From: an uncultured Thiodictyon sp.
GTDB lineage: Bacteria > Pseudomonadota > Gammaproteobacteria > Chromatiales > Chromatiaceae
DNA length: 38,691 bases
Direction of reading: 5' to 3'
NCBI RefSeq assembly: GCF_903828115.1
Contig: NZ_CAIKKU010000887.1
Span: 1 to 38,691, forward strand
Part shown: piece by piece, positions 31,856 to 38,691 of the stretch
Numbering within the stretch: position 1 is the stretch's first letter
How the letters are laid out: each line of letters begins with the position of its first letter
Made by a program: the position numbers and the translations under genes
Notes under the pieces: model-generated
Database searches by the model: none
Told to the model about the DNA's origin: nothing
The model's input: only the letters and a program-made list of their open reading frames with translations

Positions 31856-32494
31856 ATGCCGGGACCTCTGCGCATCGTCCGCCGGACCATCGAGGGCCTG
31901 CGCCTGGGCTGGTATCGGGCCCGCCTCGGGGCACTGGGGGCCGGCTGTCACATCGACCCCGGGGTCAGCCTCCAGTACCCGGGGCGCATCCGCCTCGGCG
32001 ACGGGGTGGGTATCGGGCGCCACGCCACCCTGCGCGCCAACACCGACGCCAATCCGGGCATCGCACTCGGCCAGGAGGTGTCTATCAACGACGCCGTGGT
32101 CATCAACGCCAACCGCGGCTTCGTCACCCTCGGCGAGCGCTCCTGGCTCGGCCCCTTCTGTTTTGTCTGCGGCAACGGCGGTGTGACCATCGGCCGCAAC
32201 GTCCTGGTCGCCGCGCACAGCAGCATCAACACCGTCTCCCACACCACGCAGCGCTGCGACATTCCCATCAACGATCAACCCGTCCTGACCGACCCGGTGG
32301 TGATCGAGGACGACTGCTGGATCGGGCTTAACGCCGTCATCCTGCAAGGGGTGACCCTGGGGCACGGCTGCATCATCGGGGCCGGGGCCGTGGTGACCAA
32401 GTCCATCCCGCCCTGGTCCATCGCCGTGGGCGTCCCGGCGCGGGTGGTAGGGCGGCGCCCGGGTGCGCCGGAACCAACAGGGGAGGCGAGATGA
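31856..32494 (+). CDS. Hexapeptide-repeat acyltransferase (WcaF/CatB-like)
   Basis: This 212-residue left-handed beta-helix transferase has repeats such as GRIRLGDGVGIGRHATL, VSINDAVVINANRGFVTLG and VVIEDDCWIGLNAVILQGV. The catalytic-type histidine is in INTVSHTTQR. It probably O-acetylates a sugar of the repeat unit using acetyl-CoA, acting as a trimer. The ATG has aggag upstream, and the stop overlaps the next gene's start (ATGA). Confidence 0.92.
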   Translation: MPGPLRIVRRTIEGLRLGWYRARLGALGAGCHIDPGVSLQYPGRIRLGDGVGIGRHATLRANTDANPGIALGQEVSINDAVVINANRGFVTLGERSWLGPFCFVCGNGGVTIGRNVLVAAHSSINTVSHTTQRCDIPINDQPVLTDPVVIEDDCWIGLNAVILQGVTLGHGCIIGAGAVVTKSIPPWSIAVGVPARVVGRRPGAPEPTGEAR

Positions 32495-33729
32495 AGATCA
32501 TCCAGGTTCCCCGCCGCTTCGTGTTGTCCGAATGGGGCGGCACCGAGACCACCATCCTCCAGACCAGTCGCGCCTTGCAGCGTGCCGGACACGATGCGGC
32601 GATCTTCACCAGCCTCGCCCTGTCGCAGCAGCGCCGCGAGACCATCGCGGGGGTGGCGGTGCGGCGCTTCCCCTACAGCTACCCCTTCTTCGGCCTCAGC
32701 GCCGACGACCGCCGCGACATGGACAAGAAAGGCGGCAACCTGCTCTCCCTGCCCCTGCTGCTCGGCCTGCTGCGCGAGCCCGGGGTGAATCTGATCCATG
32801 CCCACACGGGCAAGCGCGTCGGAGGTGTCGTGCGTACCGCGGCCCGGCTGCGCGGCATCCCCTATGTGGTAACCCTGCATGGCGGCTACTTCGCGGTCCC
32901 CAAGGGCGAGATGGACCAGATGCTGGCTACGATCCGCAATCGCCCGGAGTGGGGCCGCGTCTTCGGCGCCCTGCTCGGCGCCCGGCGGGTGCTTCAGGAC
33001 GCCGCCGCGGTGATCTGCGTCGGCGGCGATGAATATGCCGCGGCCAAGGCCAAGCTCCCCGGACAGCGGGTGGAACTGATCCCTAACGGGGTGGACTGCG
33101 ACGCCTTCGCCCAAGGCGACGCCGTGGGCTTCCGGGCCGCCTACGGCATCGCTGCCGATCGGCGCATCATCCTGTGCGTCAGCCGGATCGACTACCAGAA
33201 GAACCAGATCGGCCTGGTGGAGGCCCTGGCGACGGTGGCCGCCCAGGTCCCGTCGGTTCACCTGGTCCTGCTCGGACCAGTCACCGTGGCGGGCTACCAC
33301 GAGCGGCTGCTCGGCCGGGTCAAGGACTTGGAACTGACCGACCGGGTCACCCTGATCCCGGGGCTGCGCCCGGACGATCCCATGCTCCCGGCCGCTTACC
33401 ATGCCGCCGAGGTCTTCTGCCTGCCCTCGCTGCACGAGCCCTTCGGCATCGTGATCCTGGAGGCCTGGGCCGCCGGCCGACCGGTGGTCGCCGCCCGGGT
33501 CGGGGGCATCCCCTCCTTTACTGCCGACGGGGCGGACATCGTCCACGCCCAACCCGGTGACACCGCGGACCTGGCGGCCCGGCTGATCCAGGTCCTGAGC
33601 GACCCGCAACTCGCCGGGCGCATCGCCGCGGCGGGGCAGGCCAAGGCCAGGCGCGACTATGCCTGGTCCGCCATCGCCGCGCGCCTGGTCGACATTTACC
33701 GCGAACTGCCGCGGGGGCGGCGGGGCTGA
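32491..33729 (+). CDS. GT4-family glycosyltransferase
   Basis: The 412-residue GT-B enzyme has an N-terminal acceptor domain with a glycine-rich start (SEWGGTETTILQ) and HAHTGKRVGG. The C-terminal donor domain has CVSRIDYQKNQ and the EX7E pair in EPFGIVILEAWAAG, followed by PVVAARVGGIP. It is a retaining transferase that uses a nucleotide sugar; the sugar is not determinable. It is coupled to the acyltransferase by ATGA. An AT-richer islet begins about 40 bases after its stop and separates it from the next GT4 gene. Confidence 0.95.
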   Translation: MKIIQVPRRFVLSEWGGTETTILQTSRALQRAGHDAAIFTSLALSQQRRETIAGVAVRRFPYSYPFFGLSADDRRDMDKKGGNLLSLPLLLGLLREPGVNLIHAHTGKRVGGVVRTAARLRGIPYVVTLHGGYFAVPKGEMDQMLATIRNRPEWGRVFGALLGARRVLQDAAAVICVGGDEYAAAKAKLPGQRVELIPNGVDCDAFAQGDAVGFRAAYGIAADRRIILCVSRIDYQKNQIGLVEALATVAAQVPSVHLVLLGPVTVAGYHERLLGRVKDLELTDRVTLIPGLRPDDPMLPAAYHAAEVFCLPSLHEPFGIVILEAWAAGRPVVAARVGGIPSFTADGADIVHAQPGDTADLAARLIQVLSDPQLAGRIAAAGQAKARRDYAWSAIAARLVDIYRELPRGRRG

Positions 33730-33947
33730 TCCATCCGCTCATTCCGGGTGGGTTTCGCGCGGACTACCATTCGGCGGAAAAGAAATTTGTGATCAAACGC
33801 GACCTTGCCAAATTGCATCTGACCCCGACCGGAACGCCAACATATCGTGGAAATTCAAAACACAAGAATCGACCTGCAAACGGGCAGAAGGGTACTTTGT
33901 GCCCTGAATGGACTCACACAACCCCCAACGCCGGGCTGTCGCATAAC

Positions 33948-34235
33948 ATGCATACCCACGATTGGCAAGCAACACGGGCGGAGACATTGTTTAAGACCGC
34001 AGAGATATGTGAAGGGATGAATAGGCGCTTCGCCACAGCGGAGGGAATCGCGTTTGAGGCAAAGCCGACCAAGGATGGGACTTGGCACGGTTACCCAATT
34101 CCATGGGAGCACGTCCCTGCTGAAATTAAAAAAGGATGGTTAGCCAACAAGATGGTCTCCAAAAGACAAATAACGCGCTATTTCTCTTTCGATAAGTGCG
34201 ATGTACACTGGGCCTTACCGATGGACAAGAATTGA
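33948..34235 (+). CDS. Small protein of unknown function paired with ImmA/IrrE-like gene
   Basis: The 95-residue protein starts at ATG 33948; the frame extends upstream to a GTG at 33789, but those extra 53 codons look noncoding, and a third option is Met 34017. It is basic, without signal or membrane segment. The most distinctive part is GTWHGYPIPWEHVPAEIKKG, then KRQITRYF. I do not recognise the family. Its stop overlaps the ATG of the large metallopeptidase gene (TGATG), so they are coupled and probably function together, as substrate, inhibitor or antitoxin-like partner (inference). Confidence 0.6.
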   Translation: MHTHDWQATRAETLFKTAEICEGMNRRFATAEGIAFEAKPTKDGTWHGYPIPWEHVPAEIKKGWLANKMVSKRQITRYFSFDKCDVHWALPMDKN

Positions 34236-35716
34236 TGAATAACACGAAATTCGGCAGTCCCGGACGATTTGAGATTGAGCTTGGCTGGATCAAAGATCGG
34301 GAGGCACGTGAACATCGACCCGCTCACGGCGGTTGGTCGACTGGCGAACTGAAGATCACGGTAGGCGGCCACGTTCTGACACGGAACAGGCGCGCCGGGA
34401 AAGACAGAGACTCAGTACAATGGTACTTGTTGCCTGTTTTTGAGTGGCTGGTCAAGAATTGGACTCCTCTTTTTCATGAAGAGAATTATTCGTGGCATGA
34501 AAATGATGCAGGCCCGGCGGCAACGTCGACCTTTATGGCAATGCGCAGACTGATCGCAGCAGAAGATGATATCAATCAAGAGAAGTATGAGAAAGTTCAG
34601 TCATGGTGGCAACGTCATGCGTTACGTGCGGCCGACTCCAGCGCGCTTTATCCTGACGTGTACTTTCGCCGCCTGGGAAACGACATAGAGATTTCATGGA
34701 CCGCACGGCAGCCCACTTACGCCCCCGATGGTTTTCGTTTTTCTTTGATGCCGGGCGTGGCGACTCTTCCTATTGCTGAAGTAACGGAACCTCTCTGGCA
34801 ATCACTCGAGTGGTTCGTCAAATCATCGGAAGTCGCCGACGTTGCCGACATCAAAACGGTGGAACAGCTTCGGCAGCGCCTGAACGAGCTCCACGAAATC
34901 TCGACCAAGGATCTGGAATCCTGGTATTTGCCGGAAAGATTATTGAAACGCATTGATGAAGTCAAAAAGAAATTTGCTATTGCCACGGAAAGCGCCAGAC
35001 TGCCTTCGGTGCCGGCCATTTCTTTTTTTGATAGTCCGGTGCTGATGTTCGGAGGAGTGAGTCCAGATATTGGCGACAAGGACGTGGAGACACTGCTCGC
35101 CTTTCTCTCATCTCACTTCGGGGGCACCGAAAGCGCTGCCTTGACTGAGTTGGTGGATACGAGTATTGGGGCGCCAATCGCAGCCCCTTTCGAGGAAGGT
35201 TACGACTTGGCTGAAGACCTTCTTGAGCAACTCGATTTACCGGGAAACGGGTCTTTCATCGATATTGCCGACATCCTTACTAAACTAGGGATTGAGATCA
35301 AAAAGCAAAAACTGCACACTCACTCCATTCGCGGAGTAGCACTTGCCGGATCTCAATACTCTCCGGCAATACTCGTGAACACTAAGTTTTCTTTTAACGA
35401 GACGAAAGTCGGACAACGCTTCACGCTTGCTCATGAATTTTTCCATATCTTATACGATCGCACACGGGCGAAGCGCGTGACCCACACCAGCGGTCCCTGG
35501 GCATCACCCGGGGTGGAGAAACGCGCGAATGCCTTCGCGGCCATGCTTTTGATGCCACGCGAGCTGATAAGAAAGTCGGTGATCGAGAAAGACATCAACA
35601 GCATATCGAACGCTGCCGCATCCATGCGAGTTGGAATAACGACACTGATTGAGCATCTTTACAACCTGAATGTCATCGATGAGATGGAACGAGAAGGACT
35701 TGCGAAAAGAGATTAG
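34235..35716 (+). CDS. Large ImmA/IrrE-type metallopeptidase
   Basis: The 493-residue protein has a C-terminal ImmA/IrrE (DUF955) domain with the zinc motif HEFFH at 400-404 (TLAHEFFHILYD). EKRANAFAAMLLMP supplies the downstream Glu/Asn helix, and the winged tail AASMRVGITTLIEHL is present. The N-terminal 300 residues are not recognised; they contain Trp-rich segments (WYLLPVFEWLVKNW) and a charged helix. Typical ImmA proteins are 130-250 residues and cleave HTH repressors. Here no HTH partner is adjacent; the only coupled gene encodes the 95-residue unknown. ATG 34235 overlaps the previous TGA. Confidence 0.85.
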   Translation: MNNTKFGSPGRFEIELGWIKDREAREHRPAHGGWSTGELKITVGGHVLTRNRRAGKDRDSVQWYLLPVFEWLVKNWTPLFHEENYSWHENDAGPAATSTFMAMRRLIAAEDDINQEKYEKVQSWWQRHALRAADSSALYPDVYFRRLGNDIEISWTARQPTYAPDGFRFSLMPGVATLPIAEVTEPLWQSLEWFVKSSEVADVADIKTVEQLRQRLNELHEISTKDLESWYLPERLLKRIDEVKKKFAIATESARLPSVPAISFFDSPVLMFGGVSPDIGDKDVETLLAFLSSHFGGTESAALTELVDTSIGAPIAAPFEEGYDLAEDLLEQLDLPGNGSFIDIADILTKLGIEIKKQKLHTHSIRGVALAGSQYSPAILVNTKFSFNETKVGQRFTLAHEFFHILYDRTRAKRVTHTSGPWASPGVEKRANAFAAMLLMPRELIRKSVIEKDINSISNAAASMRVGITTLIEHLYNLNVIDEMEREGLAKRD

Positions 35717-35799
35717 CACCGACCCTCGCGCATCGTCTGTATCATTGAAAGTCACATAACATCAAGGTTCTCCATCCCCGGGTTCCCGGTTGAGATCAT

Positions 35800-36972
35800 A
35801 TGCCCATTCCACCTCGTTCCCCCGGTCCGGCCTTGCGCATCCTGCACGTCCACGAGCGCGCCGGGTTCTACGGCGGCGTCGAACAGATCCTCTACGACAG
35901 CGCCCGCGGACTCACGGCGCGCGGTTGGCCTCAAGGGCTGCTGCACGCCGACCCCGATCCCCAAGCCGATTACCTGGCCGCCTTCGAGCAAACCGGGACC
36001 GGCGAGGATCTGATCGCCGCCTTCGCCCCGGACATCCTCTTTCTGCACAAGGTCGAGGACCCGGCGCGGGTGGCCGGGCTGGCCCGCCAGTACCCCACGG
36101 TGCGCATGGTCCACGACCACGACCTGGTGTGCCTGCGCCGACACAAATATTTCCCGCTCACCGGCCGCATCTGCGACCGCCCGGCGGGGGCCGCCTGCTA
36201 CCTCAATCTGTGCTGCGTGCAGCGGGCCGCGCCGGGGTCCGCCCTGCCCATCACCCTGAAGGGACTGGGCGGGGTCAGGGCCGCCATCCGCGCCCATCGC
36301 GAAGTGCGCCGACTCATGGTGGGCAGCCGCTGGATGCAGCGCGAACTGGTGATGAATGGTCTGGCCCCGGACCGGGTGGTCATAGTCCCGCCCATTCCCG
36401 CGGCCCTGGCCGCGGCCAGGTCGGTCCCCCCGTCCGCGGCACCGGAGGTCCTTTACGTGGGCCAGGTGATCCGCGGCAAGGGGGTGGACCTGCTCCTGCG
36501 GGCCCTGGCCGGGGTCGCCGGCGACTGGCACGCCACCGTGGTCGGCACCGGTAACCACCTGGACACCTGCCGCGCCCTGGCCGGGGACCTGAAGATTGCC
36601 GAGCGGGTGACCTTCGCCGGCTGGGTCCCGCACGCCGCCTTGGAGCCCTACTATGCCCGCGCCGCCGTCTGCGTCGTCCCCTCGCGCTGGCCGGAGCCCT
36701 TCGGCATGGTGGGGGTGGAGGCGATGGCGCGGGGGCGCCCGGTGGTCGCCTTCGCAGTCGGCGGCATCCCGGACTGGCTGGACGACGGGGTGACCGGTAT
36801 CCTGGCCCCGGCGGCGGACACGGCGGCCATGGGCAGGGCCATCGCCGCCCTGCTGGGGGACCGGGAGCGCGCCGCCAACCTGGGCCAGGCAGGGCTCGAG
36901 CGGGTGCGGGCGCAGTTCCAGCCGGCCCAGTACCTGGACCGACTCATGCAAATTCTGGGGGACGCGGTATGA
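35800..36972 (+). CDS. GT4-family glycosyltransferase
   Basis: The 390-residue GT-B enzyme has an N-terminal ERAGFYGGVEQILYDSA loop. A Cys-containing insert follows (RICDRPAGAACYLNLCCV, about 125-145), a feature of a GT4 subgroup that begins with a short metal-like Cys cluster. The donor domain has YVGQVIRGKGVDLLL and EPFGMVGVEAMARG with the EX7E pair. It resumes the EPS operon after the islet and is coupled to the next GT4 by ATGA. The ribosome site is weak, and its promoter may lie in the 83-base gap after the islet. Confidence 0.94.
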   Translation: MPIPPRSPGPALRILHVHERAGFYGGVEQILYDSARGLTARGWPQGLLHADPDPQADYLAAFEQTGTGEDLIAAFAPDILFLHKVEDPARVAGLARQYPTVRMVHDHDLVCLRRHKYFPLTGRICDRPAGAACYLNLCCVQRAAPGSALPITLKGLGGVRAAIRAHREVRRLMVGSRWMQRELVMNGLAPDRVVIVPPIPAALAAARSVPPSAAPEVLYVGQVIRGKGVDLLLRALAGVAGDWHATVVGTGNHLDTCRALAGDLKIAERVTFAGWVPHAALEPYYARAAVCVVPSRWPEPFGMVGVEAMARGRPVVAFAVGGIPDWLDDGVTGILAPAADTAAMGRAIAALLGDRERAANLGQAGLERVRAQFQPAQYLDRLMQILGDAV

Positions 36973-38111
36973 AGATCGGCATCTCCGCCTTCGGTACCGA
37001 CGGCGGAAAATCCGGCATCAGCCAGTACGCGGCCAACGTGGTCGGGCGCCTGGTGGACCTGGCGCCGCAACACGACGTCGTCGCCTTCATCAACCGCGCC
37101 GACGCCGCCTGGGTTCAGACCTGGCACCCGCGCCTTACGGTGATCACCCTGCCGGATTGGACCGGCCACCCGGTGACGAGCATCTTCTGGCACCTCGCCG
37201 CCCTGCCGGGTCTGCTGCGGCGCCACGGTTGCGCGGTGGTCTTCATGCCCGCCGGCAACCGGCGGCTCGCCTGGTCCTACGGGGTGCCGAGCGTCGGCAC
37301 GGTGCACGACTTCTCCCAGCTCCACGTCCCGCAGAAATACGACGCGGCGCGCATGTTCTACATCATGCGCGTCCTGCCGCGCATGATGCGGCGACTGACC
37401 CGGGTGATCGCGGTCAGCGAGTCCACCCGCCGCGACCTGGAGTCCTTCGCCCGGGTCCCGTGCAGCCGCATCCGGGTCATCTACAACGGGGCGGATCTGA
37501 AGCGCTTCACCCCGCGTCCCCGCGCGACGGCCCGCGCCGGGCTGCCGCCGGGCCTGGCGATCCCCGATCCCTACGTGCTCTACATTGCCCGCCTGGAGCA
37601 CCCGGGCAAGAACCACGTCCGGCTGCTGGAGGCCTTTGCGGCGCTCAAACGCGACACCGACCTGCCGCACACGCTGGTCCTGGTGGGTGGGCGCTGGGGC
37701 GGGGCCGAGGTCATCGAGGCGCGGGTGCGGGCGCTGGGGTTGACCGATCAGGTGGTCTTCCCCGGCTTCGTCCCCGACGCGGCAATCCCGGCGCTCTATG
37801 CCGCCGCCGATGCCCTGGCCTTCCCGTCGCTGTTCGAGGGGTTCGGCATCCCGGTGCTGGAGGCCATGGCCAGCGGGACCCCGGTGTGCGCGGCCGACAC
37901 CTCGAGCATCCCGGAGGTGGTAGGCGATGCCGGGCTGCTCTTCGACCCCCTGGACGTGCCCGCCATGACCGCAAGCCTCACCCGCCTGCTCCAGGACCAG
38001 GAACTGCGCCAGCGCCTGATCGCGGCGGGGCTCGAGCGGGCGTCGCACTTCACCTGGGACGCGGCCGCCACGGCAGTGCTGGAAGAATTGGAGGCCGCCG
38101 CCGCCCCATGA
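36969..38111 (+). CDS. GT4-family glycosyltransferase (mannosyltransferase-like)
   Basis: The 380-residue GT-B enzyme opens with FGTDGGKSGISQYAANV. It has TRVIAVSESTRRDL, VIYNGADLKRF, YIARLEHPGKNHVRLLEAF and EGFGIPVLEAMASG with the EX7E pair, followed by TSSIPEVVGDAG. The layout matches the mannosyl/rhamnosyl GT4 enzymes common in EPS loci. It is coupled at both ends by ATGA overlaps to the previous GT4 and to the PEGA-like gene. Confidence 0.95.
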   Translation: MKIGISAFGTDGGKSGISQYAANVVGRLVDLAPQHDVVAFINRADAAWVQTWHPRLTVITLPDWTGHPVTSIFWHLAALPGLLRRHGCAVVFMPAGNRRLAWSYGVPSVGTVHDFSQLHVPQKYDAARMFYIMRVLPRMMRRLTRVIAVSESTRRDLESFARVPCSRIRVIYNGADLKRFTPRPRATARAGLPPGLAIPDPYVLYIARLEHPGKNHVRLLEAFAALKRDTDLPHTLVLVGGRWGGAEVIEARVRALGLTDQVVFPGFVPDAAIPALYAAADALAFPSLFEGFGIPVLEAMASGTPVCAADTSSIPEVVGDAGLLFDPLDVPAMTASLTRLLQDQELRQRLIAAGLERASHFTWDAAATAVLEELEAAAAP

Positions 38112-38533
38112 CCGCGGCACCCGCCCGCACCCTGGTCATCGCCATGACCCTCGCGGCCCTGACCAGTGCCGTCGCACCGGCGGGCTGCGCGACCCGCCAC
38201 CTGGATTGCAGCGCCGGGGCCCGGCTGTTCACGCTCGGACCCGATCCCTGCCGCTACCTCCCCCCCGGGGCCTCCAACGCGCTGGTGGAGATCGGCTCCT
38301 CGCCGACCGCGGCGGCCATCTATGTCGATGGGACCTATGTCGGCAAGACACCGCTCAAGCGCTATCTGTGGTTCTCCAGCACCACCCGTGCCGTCACCGT
38401 GGTCGCCGAACCGCTCTATCCAGGTCAGGCCCGCCAGGAGCAACGGCTGCGGGTCCCGCCCCTGCCCGGACGCCTGACCTTCTTCATGAATAACCCGGCC
38501 AAGTCCGATGATCCCGCGGCCCCGGTCCGCTAG
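38108..38533 (+). CDS. Small exported PEGA-like envelope protein
   Basis: The 141-residue protein has a signal sequence (LVIAMTLAALTSAVAPAGC) with an imperfect lipobox PAGC. A short domain follows that resembles PEGA: IGSSPTAAAIYVDGTYVGKT and then a beta-rich tail. It may bind polysaccharide or peptidoglycan at the cell surface, but no specific function is known. It is the last gene of the EPS run and coupled to the GT4 by ATGA. The open frame upstream is a shadow in the GT4 gene. Confidence 0.75.
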   Translation: MTAAPARTLVIAMTLAALTSAVAPAGCATRHLDCSAGARLFTLGPDPCRYLPPGASNALVEIGSSPTAAAIYVDGTYVGKTPLKRYLWFSSTTRAVTVVAEPLYPGQARQEQRLRVPPLPGRLTFFMNNPAKSDDPAAPVR

Positions 38534-38660
38534 TGTCGGCCGGTCGGCGCCCCGCGTGACTGTCCTCCCGACAGACCTGGCATAATGACCCCGGCTTGGC
38601 GCGCTGACCCCGGGGGGTGCGATCAGAACTGATGTGGTGAGCGAGATCCCGGGTACGCTG

Positions 38661-38678
38661 TCGTTGTCGTTGTCGTAA
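38661..38678 (+). repeat. Short hexanucleotide repeat
   Basis: Two copies of tcgttg and a third partial copy (tcgtaa) lie in noncoding DNA at the window end. The 158 bases after the PEGA-like gene otherwise show no gene; cataat near 38580 is a possible but unsupported -10 element. Confidence 0.4.
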
Positions 38679-38691
38679 TCGAACAATCCGA

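Larger units (their letters stand above)
33770..35760 (+). other. AT-richer two-gene islet interrupting the EPS operon
   Basis: Base composition falls visibly, to around half G+C, from just after the GT4 stop until just before the next GT4 start. Codon use differs too: aaa, gaa, att and agt are common here and rare in the neighbours. It holds two overlapping genes. I see no transposase, integrase, direct repeat or tRNA at the ends, so the boundaries are only compositional. Confidence 0.6.

Noticed and set aside
30306-32186. Open frame of 626 codons on the plus strand
   Set aside because: It runs out of frame through the flippase and acyltransferase genes; the product is Pro/Gly/Arg-rich without membrane or domain features.
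33789-33947. Upstream extension of the 95-residue islet gene to a GTG start
   Set aside because: The extra 53 residues have no regular pattern, although the frame is open; a weak gaaaag precedes the GTG, so it is not fully excluded.
36651-38120. Long open frame (489 codons) on the minus strand
   Set aside because: It is antisense to two GT4 genes with full motifs, and the product has no recognisable domain.

Overview
The window is GC-rich (about two thirds G+C by eye) and densely coded, with many ATGA/GTGA stop-start overlaps. The gene content suggests a gammaproteobacterium, perhaps a purple sulfur bacterium of the Chromatiaceae type. This rests on the combination of TspO, a lipocalin/DUF1295 stress cassette, an Atm1-type exporter coupled to a rhodanese, and REP-type palindromes. 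It is an inference; no rRNA or taxonomic marker is present. No tRNA, rRNA, CRISPR array, IS element or phage gene was recognised.

The theme is an exopolysaccharide (EPS) locus split into two arms. Arm 1 (about 4.1-11.2 kb, + strand) is the envelope and assembly machinery: a secreted unknown protein, an EpsL-like outer-membrane barrel, a Wza-like export protein, a Wzc-like co-polymerase/tyrosine kinase, a VpsP-like protein and a Wzy/ligase-type polymerase. Arm 2 (about 24.5-38.5 kb, + strand) makes and flips the repeat unit: a sugar-transferase/TagA fusion, a canonical phosphoglycosyl transferase, a nucleotidyltransferase/hexapeptide/sugar-transferase fusion, a GT2, a nucleotidyltransferase-fold protein of unknown role, a Wzx-type flippase, an acyltransferase, three GT4 enzymes and a small PEGA-like envelope protein.

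Before arm 1 lie a zinc alcohol dehydrogenase, a LexA-fold (S24-like) protein without the usual catalytic serine, and the exporter-rhodanese pair. Between the arms, on the minus strand, are moeB, tspO and an aspartic protease. Next come two small envelope proteins, then a lipocalin/DUF6134/DUF1295 operon resembling part of the singlet-oxygen sigmaE-ChrR regulon. On the plus strand follow an OmpA-type lipoprotein, glgX, a four-gene partner-switching module (REC with a degenerate GGDEF domain, REC-PP2C phosphatase, HATPase anti-sigma kinase, STAS antagonist) and a uridine kinase. The partner switch sits directly upstream of arm 2 and is the obvious candidate controller of EPS production or of a sigma factor.

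The least explained parts are these: an AT-richer two-gene islet (about 33.8-35.7 kb; a 95-aa unknown plus a 493-aa ImmA/IrrE-type metallopeptidase) inserted between two glycosyltransferase genes; the two fusion proteins with degenerate sugar-transferase domains flanking the one intact enzyme; the nucleotidyltransferase-fold protein; and the pseudo-diguanylate cyclase heading the partner switch, with a long AT-rich leader in front of it.
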